From an uncultured Bdellovibrionales bacterium (GTDB taxonomy: Bacteria > Bdellovibrionota > Bdellovibrionia > Bdellovibrionales > JAMPXM01), in contig CALBDW010000147.1 in NCBI GenBank assembly GCA_937927435.1, positions 1-5,022 on the forward strand: DNA of 5,022 nucleotides. Direction: 5' to 3'. The notes under the pieces are model-generated. The model was not told where the DNA came from. It made no database searches and was given only the letters and a program-made list of their open reading frames with translations. Of this stretch, positions 1-5,022 are shown one piece after another. The first letter of the stretch is position 1. Each line of letters opens with the position of its first letter. The position numbers and the translations under genes are program-made.

Positions 1-914
1 CGCGACGCCACGGGAGTCTTCAGTTCAAGACCAAAACCTTTCCCCAAATGGTGAACAAACCAAGGGTCTTTTGTAAGGCAATATCCTCCAACACCAATCG
101 AAGGCGCGAGAATATTAACGTAGTGTTGTCCTTTAGGAAGCGAGTTTGCGGCCTCAATCACTTGAAGCGCATCGACTTTTAGTTTCTCGCTTAAAAGCGC
201 GACTTCGTTCGCGAGCGCAACGTTCAGGTCAATCCACAAGTTATCCGCAAGCTTCACAAGCTCGGCCGCGACGGCGTTATCGACTTTGATGGTTTCGATC
301 TCGAGAACCGAGCGCCAGAATTCAGAGGCCATCTCGGTACTGACTTCATCAATGCCGCCGACAACGACTGGAATTGTCTTCAATTCAATGATTGCACGAC
401 CTTCGGCCAAACGTTCAGGACAGAAAGCCAAATAAAATCTCGCATCTGCGGGCGCGTTTCGCTCGAGAATCGGCCGAACCACGTCATCCGTCGTGCGCGG
501 CGGAACCGTGCTCTTCAGAACAATGAGCTGCCCATCCCGGATATGCTTCGCGATCGATTCACTTGCCGCCACAATATCACGAGTATCCGGATCAAAATTA
601 GCGCCAAGCGGAGTACCGACCGTCACAACGACGACATCGCAGTCGCGAATGGCGCCATAGTCCGTGGTCGCCCGGAGTTTCTTGGCCGCAACAGTCCGCG
701 CGATAAGTTCATTGAGCCCCGGCTCATTAATCGAAATCGTGCCGCGGTTCATCTCGTCAACGAGGTTCTTTCGGACATCAATCCCAACGACATCAAAGCC
801 TTTATCGGCGATCACCGCCCCGATACAGGAACCAATGTAACCGAAACCGACAATCGCCACTTTGGCGTTTTTTTGCTCAATCTTGGATTTCAGCTTCGCG
901 ACGTCTTGATGCAT
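1..914 (-). CDS. Nucleotide-sugar dehydrogenase (UDP-ManNAc/UDP-GlcNAc dehydrogenase type), C-terminus cut by window edge
   Basis: My own minus-strand translation is open from ATG at 914 to the window edge, giving 304 complete codons with no stop. The family oxidises C6 of a UDP-hexose to the carboxylate in two NAD+-dependent steps in the cytoplasm. The Rossmann loop GFGYIG is at residues 23-28, with the ribose-binding acid D46 in VVGID. VGTP is at 99-102 and the STVPP segment at 135-139. FCPER is at 164-168, a form typical of 2-acetamido-sugar dehydrogenases (WecC, WbpA, Vi type) rather than glucose dehydrogenases. AELVKLADN at 217-225 supplies the conserved Lys221 and Asn225. GVGGYCLTKDP at 274-284 carries the catalytic Cys279. 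About the last 100 residues (UDP-binding domain) lie outside the window. An in-frame TAA lies about 45 bases upstream of the ATG; the ribosome site is weak. Family assignment is firm; the exact substrate (ManNAc, GlcNAc or other) is inference. Confidence 0.93.
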   Translation of the reverse strand, partial: MHQDVAKLKSKIEQKNAKVAIVGFGYIGSCIGAVIADKGFDVVGIDVRKNLVDEMNRGTISINEPGLNELIARTVAAKKLRATTDYGAIRDCDVVVVTVGTPLGANFDPDTRDIVAASESIAKHIRDGQLIVLKSTVPPRTTDDVVRPILERNAPADARFYLAFCPERLAEGRAIIELKTIPVVVGGIDEVSTEMASEFWRSVLEIETIKVDNAVAAELVKLADNLWIDLNVALANEVALLSEKLKVDALQVIEAANSLPKGQHYVNILAPSIGVGGYCLTKDPWFVHHLGKGFGLELKTPVAS

Positions 915-1133
915 AGGTACCCGCAAAATTACGCAATGGGGCGGATCAAAAATCGCCCAATATTAACGCTTTAATTGAAGGCACCTTTCTATCGTAAGGA
1001 AAGCAAGAAATGTAGCCGTATTAACGCCGCAGAGCGCAATTTTTGGCTGCCAGCCGCCTATCCGCAGGGGCGTTGTCTCCAGCACTTAAGACAACGCCAG
1101 CGTAGCAAGGTTCAGTTTGATAACAATCCGCCC
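915..1133. other. Intergenic region upstream of the dehydrogenase
   Basis: This gap of 219 bases separates two minus-strand genes. I find no convincing coding frame in it: the plus-strand open frame that crosses it continues as the antisense of the small zinc protein gene and has no family resemblance. It contains the 10-bp hairpin at 1069-1098, a compact GGCTG/CAGCC repeat at 1045-1055, and a short CTTTC/GAAAG repeat at 985-1003. The dehydrogenase promoter should lie here. A weak minus-strand TTAATATT near 960 could be a -10 element, but I see no good -35 partner. Confidence 0.5.
1069..1098. repeat. Perfect 10-bp inverted repeat (hairpin) downstream of the GFA gene
   Basis: The arms GGCGTTGTCT (1069-1078) and AGACAACGCC (1089-1098) are exact reverse complements around a 10-base loop. 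The hairpin begins 36 bases past the stop of the minus-strand GFA-family gene, where a transcription stop is expected. Neither strand has a run of T right after the stem, so it is not a textbook intrinsic terminator. It could act with Rho, protect an mRNA 3' end, or be an operator or dispersed repeat. Confidence 0.6.
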
Positions 1134-1481
1134 TTAGAGGCTCTTTCCATCAAACTTTTTAACCTGAAGCTTCTCAATATCGACGTTATCGAGACACCGG
1201 ACGTTGATAGCCCGCATTTCCTTGCCATCAGGGCCGATACCTTTACTGAACGAACTCACACCACAATTGGAGCAGAAGTAGTGATGGATAACCCGTTTAT
1301 TGAACTGGTAATCCTTAAGGTCCCCTTCCCCCGAAAGGAGCTTAAAGTTTTCAGCCGGAACAAACGCCAGCAAACTTCCTTTCTTCGAGCAGATGGAACA
1401 ATTGCAGGAAATGACCTCTTTGAGATCCATTTCCACTTCAAAGCGAACCTTCTCACAATGACAACCACCGGTGTATTTCAT
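1134..1481 (-). CDS. GFA/CENP-V-domain zinc-binding protein (glutathione-dependent formaldehyde-activating enzyme-like)
   Basis: This is a small cytoplasmic protein of 115 residues with the complete zinc-ligand pattern of the GFA (Mss4-like fold) family: C-x-C at 7/9 (GGCHC), C-x-C-x2-C at 26/28/31 (CNCSIC) and C-x2-C at 70/73 (FCSNC). Length and layout match short single-domain members, often annotated as 'GFA family protein' or 'aldehyde-activating protein'. Founding members (Gfa) were described as joining formaldehyde to glutathione, but for most short homologues no reaction has been shown, so I do not assign one. The start at 1481 is chosen because AGGGAG sits 7 bases upstream and the protein then begins MKYTGGCHC, as is usual in the family. 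A longer start (TTG at 1532) would add 17 unconserved residues. It is transcribed away from wecE and has no evident link to sugar metabolism. Confidence 0.92.
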   Translation of the reverse strand: MKYTGGCHCEKVRFEVEMDLKEVISCNCSICSKKGSLLAFVPAENFKLLSGEGDLKDYQFNKRVIHHYFCSNCGVSSFSKGIGPDGKEMRAINVRCLDNVDIEKLQVKKFDGKSL

Positions 1482-1488
1482 TGCTGTT

Positions 1489-1494
1489 CTCCCT
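1489..1494 (-). promoter_or_regulatory. Shine-Dalgarno site of the GFA-family gene
   Basis: AGGGAG on the minus strand lies 7 bases before ATG 1481. It decides this start over the upstream TTG (1532) and ATG (1523); the GGAGG near 1525-1529 lies only two bases before the ATG at 1523, too close to serve it. Confidence 0.7.
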
Positions 1495-1583
1495 TTTGTT
1501 GGCCTCAACTTCGACGATTCCATATCCTCCAATGAAATTCAAAACCCATTCCCCTCTCTCGGAATCATCACCAACACGTACCA

Positions 1584-1612
1584 TTGACCACGCGCGCCAT
1601 CACCTGTAACCA
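1584..1612 (+). promoter_or_regulatory. Possible sigma-70-type promoter for the wecE-glycosyltransferase unit
   Basis: TTGACC at 1584-1589 matches five of six consensus -35 bases. The best-spaced -10 (TAACCA, 1607-1612, 17-base spacer) matches poorly. Position, about 75 bases before the wecE start, is reasonable. This is a weak call from consensus matching only. Confidence 0.25.
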
Positions 1613-1688
1613 GCACCCCTCGAATGAAATGCCTTCCGGCCCCAGAGAGCGCTTGCATCCGTCCGGACAACCGCTAAATTGAGCCAGA

Positions 1689-2828
1689 ATGACAAAAATA
1701 CCCTTTAATCGACCCCTCGTAATTGGAACGGAAGAGGCTTATCTCAAACAAGCCCTCGAAGATCGGCACTTTATCGCTGGCGGAAAGTTCGCAAAATCTT
1801 GCGAAAAGTGGCTTCACGAATACAGCGGCTGCCACGCCTTTCTGACCACCTCCGGCACAACGGCCCTCGATATGGCCGCGCTCATGCTGGATCTTAAACC
1901 GGGCGATGAGGTGATCCTGCCGTCTTATACGTTTTCAGCAACGGCTAACGCGATCGCCCTTCGAGGCGCCACGCCAGTCTTCGTCGATATCCGGGAAGAC
2001 ACCCTCAATATCGACGAGCGAAAAATCGAAGAGGCCGTCACGCCAAAGACGAAAGCCCTCTTCCCGATCCATTACGCCGGCGTCGCGGCCGAGATGGACA
2101 CGATTCTCGAGATCGCCAAGCGCTACAATCTCGCCGTTATTGAGGACGCGGCCCAATGCCTTTGGTCCAAATATAAAGGCCGCCCATTGGGAACCCTCGG
2201 CGATCTCGGCACCATGAGCTTCCACGCGACAAAGAACGTACACGGAGCCGAAGCGGGCGCGGTCTTTGTCAAAGATGCGAATCTCATCCTGAAAGCTGAA
2301 ATTGTTCGGGAAAAAGGAACCAATCGAAGCCAGTTCTTCCGTGGCGAAGTTGATAAGTACACTTGGGTCGACCTCGGAACTTCGTTCGCTCCGAGTGAAC
2401 TCAATGCTGCGTTTCTTCTTGCCCAGCTTGAAGCTTCAAAAGAACTCACGGCGAGACGCCTCAAGCAATGGCAAACTTACTACGAGGCGTTGAAGCCGCT
2501 TGCGGACCAAGGGCATTTCCGTCTTCCGCAAATTCCGGCCGAGTGCGAGCACAACGCGCATATTTTTTACCTGGTGTTGCCGTCTGAAGAGGAAAGACAG
2601 TCGTTCCACAAACATATGCAAGAACGAGGAATCGCGGCTCAGCCTCATTATGTTCCGCTTCACTCCTCGCCGGCGGGCAGAAAATTCGGGCGCACGCCGA
2701 ATAATGCGGAATTACCAGTTACCAACCGAGTTTTCGATGGCCTCATGCGCCTGCCGCTTTGGTTCGGAGTTGAGGAACACCAAGAACGCATCATTGAAGC
2801 CGTCGTTGAGTGGACGAAGAAAAAATGA
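1689..2828 (+). CDS. wecE: dTDP-4-amino-4,6-dideoxygalactose transaminase (DegT/DnrJ/EryC1/StrS family)
   Basis: This 379-residue PLP enzyme should convert dTDP-4-keto-6-deoxy-D-glucose plus L-glutamate into dTDP-4-amino-4,6-dideoxy-D-galactose (dTDP-Fuc4N) and 2-oxoglutarate in the cytoplasm. It aligns by eye along its whole length with E. coli WecE/RffA (376 residues): IPFNRP at 4-9, SGTTALDMAAL at 55-65, PGDEVILPSYTF at 71-82, HYAGVAAEMD at 128-137, EDAAQ at 152-156 (Asp153 contacts the PLP ring nitrogen), SFHATKN at 177-183 with PLP Lys182, and REKGTNRSQFFRG at 207-219 followed by DKYTW. The last block is a WecE-subfamily hallmark and favours 4-amination over the 3-aminating FdtB/QdtB relatives. 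Unusual: the GEGG segment after the PLP lysine reads AEAG (187-190). ATG 1689 matches the family N-terminus although its ribosome site is weak. The gene overlaps the next one by four bases (ATGA). Confidence 0.95.
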   Translation: MTKIPFNRPLVIGTEEAYLKQALEDRHFIAGGKFAKSCEKWLHEYSGCHAFLTTSGTTALDMAALMLDLKPGDEVILPSYTFSATANAIALRGATPVFVDIREDTLNIDERKIEEAVTPKTKALFPIHYAGVAAEMDTILEIAKRYNLAVIEDAAQCLWSKYKGRPLGTLGDLGTMSFHATKNVHGAEAGAVFVKDANLILKAEIVREKGTNRSQFFRGEVDKYTWVDLGTSFAPSELNAAFLLAQLEASKELTARRLKQWQTYYEALKPLADQGHFRLPQIPAECEHNAHIFYLVLPSEEERQSFHKHMQERGIAAQPHYVPLHSSPAGRKFGRTPNNAELPVTNRVFDGLMRLPLWFGVEEHQERIIEAVVEWTKKK

Positions 2829-3994
2829 ATCCCGCGCAAGCCGAATCGAGTGTCCAAATTCCTGAAGAAGCGAAAAACTGGAAGATCGCACACGTCTTCC
2901 CCAATCACGCCTGGGGAGGCGCCGAGATTCAAATGGTCGAACTTGCTCAGTGGCAAACCGAAGCAGGCCTAGACGTCACCATTTGGTGCAAAGAAGATAC
3001 TCCGATTCATAAAGAAGCTCGAAGACGCGGGCTCAAGTGCATTACTGATTACGTTCCGCTTAAAGCAGCCATTCCTCCTCTCTGGAAGATTGTCCCCGTC
3101 GTTAAACGGCACGGCTTCACCCATATCCATATCCACTGGGCAACAGGCATTCGCGTCTTCATGGGCATTAAGCTCTTTTGCCCGGTAAAGCTCATTTTCT
3201 ACACGCACATGTGGATCACGAAAAACAAGAAGGATCCGCTTCACGCCCTTGCCTATAGCCAAATTGATAAGTGGACCGTTTCCGGCCCGAGAGCGAAGGA
3301 AGCCGTTCTCAAACACCTTCCGGTGCGAGAAGAGCAACTTGAGTTTGTCTCTTACGGAATCGACTTTCGCCAGTTACCGAAAAACTTACGCATAAATGGC
3401 CACCCGCGCCCAGGCCTTCGCTCGGAATGGGGCCTCCCGGAAAATGCACTTGTCTTCGGTTTCTTCGGGCGAATCGACCGACAAAAAGGTGTCGCCGAAT
3501 TCGTTAAGGCCTTGGGACCGCTTCTCAAAGAGTTCCCCAATCTTCACCTCATGATGGTCGGCGATCCGACCATTAATGAAGAAGACGCCCTCAAATACAA
3601 ACAAGAAGTCGACGCTCTCATCGAAGCGATACCCGAAAAAGACCGCATCCGCCGCTTCGGTCACCAAAGAGATTTCCACTCGCCGCTTGCGTGCTGCGAT
3701 CTCTTGGTACTTCCAAGCTACATGGAGTCGTATTCAATTTTGATCGCGCACTCGTTCGCGTTAGGGATCCCAGTCGTCTCAAAGAACGCCGGCGGAACCC
3801 CTGATCTCGTTCAGCCGCCTCTTCGCGGATGGCTTGTTCCGAGCCGAAGCGTTACGGAACTGCAAGAGACGGTTCGCGAAATCGCGCGCAATCCTGAATC
3901 GATTCAGGCCAAGCGTGAAACGTGTGAAAAGTACGCGGCCGCAAATCATAGCCATACGGCCGTGGTGAAGCGGTTTATTGAGATCTACAGCTAA
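2825..3994 (+). CDS. GT-B-fold glycosyltransferase, family 4-like (group 1)
   Basis: This 389-residue protein is a probable cytoplasmic or membrane-peripheral transferase adding a sugar from a nucleotide donor to a growing glycan. The N-terminal acceptor domain opens with HVFPNHAWGGAEIQ (23-36), the glycine loop of GT4 enzymes. The C-terminal donor domain holds FGFFGRIDRQKG (211-222), MMVGDP (243-248), LLVLPSYMESYSILIAH (293-309) and GIPVVSKNAGGTPDLV (314-329). No transmembrane segment is evident. The EX7E motif has Glu301 but His309 where the second Glu is expected. The start is ATG 2825, which overlaps the wecE stop as ATGA and implies translational coupling. An alternative GTG at 2810 would add five residues. 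Donor and acceptor cannot be read from the sequence; Fuc4N is one possibility because of wecE next to it (inference). Confidence 0.92.
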   Translation: MNPAQAESSVQIPEEAKNWKIAHVFPNHAWGGAEIQMVELAQWQTEAGLDVTIWCKEDTPIHKEARRRGLKCITDYVPLKAAIPPLWKIVPVVKRHGFTHIHIHWATGIRVFMGIKLFCPVKLIFYTHMWITKNKKDPLHALAYSQIDKWTVSGPRAKEAVLKHLPVREEQLEFVSYGIDFRQLPKNLRINGHPRPGLRSEWGLPENALVFGFFGRIDRQKGVAEFVKALGPLLKEFPNLHLMMVGDPTINEEDALKYKQEVDALIEAIPEKDRIRRFGHQRDFHSPLACCDLLVLPSYMESYSILIAHSFALGIPVVSKNAGGTPDLVQPPLRGWLVPSRSVTELQETVREIARNPESIQAKRETCEKYAAANHSHTAVVKRFIEIYS

Positions 3995-4015
3995 AAAGCC
4001 GCGGCCTCAGACCGC
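3993..4015 (-). terminator. Weak terminator-like sequence between the convergent genes
   Basis: On the minus strand, GCGG (4015-4012) can pair with CCGC (4004-4001) around a 7-base loop. This is followed by GGC and then TTTTT (3997-3993). The same bases include the palindrome GCCGCGGC (3998-4005). It lies across the stop of the methyltransferase gene, where a terminator is expected given only 12 bases between the two convergent stops. The stem is short and offset from the T run, so the call is weak. No T-tract terminator is seen for the plus-strand operon. Confidence 0.25.
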
Positions 4016-4756
4016 CTCAGCCACAATGATAGTGTGAGATCCGAGAAGGTTCTCTTTCGAAGAAAGAAACCTGTACAGAGACTTATTCATTTCACGCCGC
4101 TTCGGATCTTTTTCTTTCCTGAAGCAAGCTGAATAAATCGCCCATCGAATTAAAGGATAAAAAAGGTAATACAAAAACTGAGAGCCCTTGCGGTATCTGT
4201 GAGTTTTCAGCTCTTTGATCCGCAGCCCCGACTTTTCGCACGCGAAGTATAACTGGTGCAGGGGAATTGGATTGATGTGTTCGAAGTATATGTTTTCGGT
4301 ATCTAGGGGAATCGGCTTAGCCGCAAGATGGTGAAATCCCGACGTAAAGAACGACCACCGGCTTTCAAGGCTAAGGACATTCGGAGTTGTGAGAATCAAG
4401 ACGCCGCCGGGCCGCAAAACTCTCCGTACCTCGCGCAGGAATGAAAAGTGGTTTTCAATATGCTCAATCCCCTCAATTGAAACCACGTAATCAAAAGAAG
4501 CATCCGGGAAATCAAAACGCGAGGTCATATCGACCTTGCAGTAAGTGAGATCATCGAAGCAATGGAGGCGCTCGTCTATCTCGGCTGCCACTCCGTCATG
4601 ACCAAATGCCTTTAGATCGCGAAGTAAATAACCCGGACCGGACGGGATATCGAGGACTTTGCCCGGTTGTTGAGACTTCAAAGTGTCGATTACTATTTCG
4701 TGCAAATAGGGGTTATGCCGGGTTGGAAGCTTTAAGTTGGTTTCTACGTACGCCAC
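4007..4756 (-). CDS. Class I SAM-dependent methyltransferase (Methyltransf_11/23-like), probably glycan-modifying
   Basis: From the GTG at 4756 this gives 249 residues with the order of SAM-methyltransferase motifs: motif I VLDIPSGPG at 34-42 (SAM-binding loop), acidic Glu59 in AAEID ending strand 2, YVVSIEGIEHIE at 90-101, LRPGGVLILTTPN at 114-126. The C-terminal half (FFTSGFHHLAAKP, then YYLFYPLIRWAIY) resembles methyltransferases found in O-antigen and capsule clusters. The hydrophobic stretch near 196-210 is too broken for a clear membrane span. The acceptor is unknown; a sugar or glycan hydroxyl is inferred from context. The open frame extends to TTG 4855, but those 33 extra codons are AT-rich, unconserved and contain a perfect TATAAT plus AGGAG, so I prefer the later start. 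GTG 4768 overlaps the AGGAG and is less likely. It converges on the glycosyltransferase gene with a 12-base gap. Confidence 0.88.
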   Translation of the reverse strand: MAYVETNLKLPTRHNPYLHEIVIDTLKSQQPGKVLDIPSGPGYLLRDLKAFGHDGVAAEIDERLHCFDDLTYCKVDMTSRFDFPDASFDYVVSIEGIEHIENHFSFLREVRRVLRPGGVLILTTPNVLSLESRWSFFTSGFHHLAAKPIPLDTENIYFEHINPIPLHQLYFACEKSGLRIKELKTHRYRKGSQFLYYLFYPLIRWAIYSACFRKEKDPKRREMNKSLYRFLSSKENLLGSHTIIVAEAV

Positions 4757-4767
4757 TTTTTCGCTCA

Positions 4768-4772
4768 CTCCT
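4768..4772 (-). promoter_or_regulatory. Shine-Dalgarno site (AGGAG) of the methyltransferase gene
   Basis: AGGAG on the minus strand lies 11 bases before GTG 4756, a slightly long spacing. It overlaps GTG 4768, which argues against that start. It is the only good ribosome site near the 5' end of this frame and supports the 249-residue protein over the TTG 4855 form. Confidence 0.5.
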
Positions 4773-4784
4773 AGCAAATTTGCT
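4773..4784. promoter_or_regulatory. Perfect 12-bp palindrome, possible operator
   Basis: AGCAAATTTGCT equals its own reverse complement. It lies directly between the predicted transcription start of the methyltransferase gene (about 4787) and its ribosome site (4768-4772), where a bound repressor would block transcription. No regulator can be named from it. Confidence 0.4.
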
Positions 4785-4793
4785 TTGCCAAAG

Positions 4794-4799
4794 ATTATA
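4794..4799 (-). promoter_or_regulatory. Perfect -10 hexamer (TATAAT) for the methyltransferase gene
   Basis: The minus strand reads TATAAT, preceded by a run of T. This would place transcription start near 4787 and give a leader of about 30 bases before GTG 4756. No good -35 is found: the hexamer at 17-base spacing reads AAGGCT. The promoter would depend on an activator or on the strong -10, or be chance in AT-rich DNA. Confidence 0.4.
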
Positions 4800-4938
4800 A
4801 AAATGTAAGTCCATAAAGCCTTTTTATGCACTAAGTCTCTTGTCGAGCATCCCAACCACGAAAATAACTAATCTTATTTATCAATGCCTCTTCACGTTCC
4901 TGACATAACCGTCAGCCTCTAAATACAGGATGATTGTT

Positions 4939-5022
4939 ATGAAAAATGATAGCACTTACGAACTTCCTGGAGTGCACCCCTTTGGTACCGGACATGACGG
5001 TCTGCTCCTAAATATAGGAGTA
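4939..5022 (+). CDS. Possible start of a gene of unknown function, running off the window
   Basis: ATG 4939 opens a frame of 28 codons with no stop before the window edge, beginning MKNDSTYELPGVHPFGTGHD. AGGA (4927-4930) lies 8 bases upstream, a good ribosome-site spacing. The N-terminus shows no signal peptide and I do not recognise a family. Being divergent from the methyltransferase gene, it would be the first gene of another unit. An overlapping minus-strand frame (4912-4995, 27 residues) also has a reasonable ribosome site, so even the coding strand is uncertain. Confidence 0.4.
   Translation, partial: MKNDSTYELPGVHPFGTGHDGLLLNIGV
5005..5020. repeat. Short inverted repeat at the right edge
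   Basis: CTCCTA (5005-5010) and TAGGAG (5015-5020) are perfect 6-bp arms around AATA. The right arm, extended leftwards, also resembles the sequence at 4919-4930. It may be a small hairpin, an operator half or chance. Confidence 0.3.

Larger units (their letters stand above)
1482..1688. other. Divergent intergenic region between the GFA gene and wecE
   Basis: About 200 bases lie between two divergently transcribed genes, so promoters for both strands are expected here. On the plus strand TTGACC (1584-1589) is a good -35 candidate. The facing -10 candidates, TGTAAC (1605-1610, spacer 15) or TAACCA (1607-1612, spacer 17), are poor. An 8-bp palindrome GTCCGGAC (1661-1668) sits shortly before wecE and could be a protein-binding site or chance. 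The wecE ribosome site is weak (GAG at 1681-1683, 5 bases before the ATG). Confidence 0.35.
4757..4938. other. AT-rich divergent region between the methyltransferase gene and the right-edge open frame
   Basis: This stretch is visibly richer in A and T than the flanking genes and reads as regulatory. It contains the TATAAT and palindrome described separately, and a short inverted repeat CTGAC/GTCAG (4900-4904 and 4911-4915, 6-base loop) a little upstream of the plus-strand frame at 4939. I see no other gene in it. Confidence 0.45.

Noticed and set aside
543..974. Plus-strand open frame of 143 codons
   Set aside because: It is antisense to the nucleotide-sugar dehydrogenase, whose motifs (GFGYIG, FCPER, GGYC) are unambiguous.
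1045..1066. Minus-strand GGCGG-rich stretch considered as an ops/JUMPstart element for RfaH
   Set aside because: It reads GGCGGCTGGC rather than the ops core GGCGGTAGC, and the rest of the JUMPstart context is missing.
975..1535. Plus-strand open frame of 186 codons spanning the gap and the GFA gene
   Set aside because: It starts with TTG, has no recognisable domain, and most of it is antisense to the well-supported GFA-family gene with its complete cysteine pattern.
1661..1668. GTCCGGAC palindrome before wecE as an operator
   Set aside because: An 8-bp palindrome is expected by chance at this scale and no second copy is seen nearby.
1624..1677. 17-residue plus-strand open frame just before wecE, considered as a leader peptide
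   Set aside because: It has no ribosome site, no run of a regulatory amino acid and no following attenuator hairpin.
4757..4855. N-terminal extension of the methyltransferase to TTG 4855
   Set aside because: The extra 33 codons are AT-rich, lack conserved residues and a ribosome site at the TTG, and contain promoter-like elements.
1..5022. Mobile elements, CRISPR arrays, tRNA/rRNA, toxin-antitoxin or defence genes
   Set aside because: No transposase-like frames, terminal repeats, regularly spaced repeats, cloverleaf sequences or defence-gene motifs were found by reading both strands.

Overview
The window comes from a bacterial chromosome of roughly balanced base composition. Its content fits a surface-polysaccharide (O-antigen, capsule or enterobacterial-common-antigen-like) biosynthesis locus of a Gram-negative bacterium. 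That lifestyle is inferred from the gene families: a nucleotide-sugar dehydrogenase, a WecE-type dTDP-sugar aminotransferase, a GT4-like glycosyltransferase and a small SAM methyltransferase. The species cannot be named from this sequence.

Layout: (1) 1-914, minus strand: a nucleotide-sugar dehydrogenase of the UDP-ManNAc/UDP-GlcNAc dehydrogenase type, cut off by the left edge of the window before its C-terminal domain. (2) 915-1133: a gap holding a perfect 10-bp hairpin. (3) 1134-1481, minus: a small zinc-binding GFA/CENP-V-type protein, a housekeeping or detoxification-like gene that looks out of place among the sugar genes. (4) 1482-1688: a divergent intergenic region. (5) 1689-2828, plus: wecE, followed by (6) 2825-3994, plus: a glycosyltransferase; the two overlap by ATGA and are probably translationally coupled. 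(7) 4007-4756, minus, convergent: a class I SAM methyltransferase, with a perfect TATAAT, a 12-bp palindrome and a Shine-Dalgarno upstream. (8) 4939-5022, plus: the possible start of a further gene that runs off the right edge.

How the genes may work together (inference): WecE makes dTDP-4-amino-4,6-dideoxygalactose (dTDP-Fuc4N). The dehydrogenase would supply a uronic-acid nucleotide sugar such as UDP-ManNAcA. The glycosyltransferase would add a residue to a lipid-linked glycan, and the methyltransferase may modify or cap it. In E. coli, WecC and WecE supply two of the three sugars of enterobacterial common antigen, so this pairing is suggestive. Here, however, the two genes are on opposite strands and separated by an unrelated gene.

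I found no CRISPR array, transposase, tRNA, rRNA or clearly new multi-gene system. The most notable points are departures from family signature residues: GEGG to AEAG in the aminotransferase, and a histidine in place of the second Glu of EX7E in the glycosyltransferase. The compact control region of the methyltransferase gene is also of interest.
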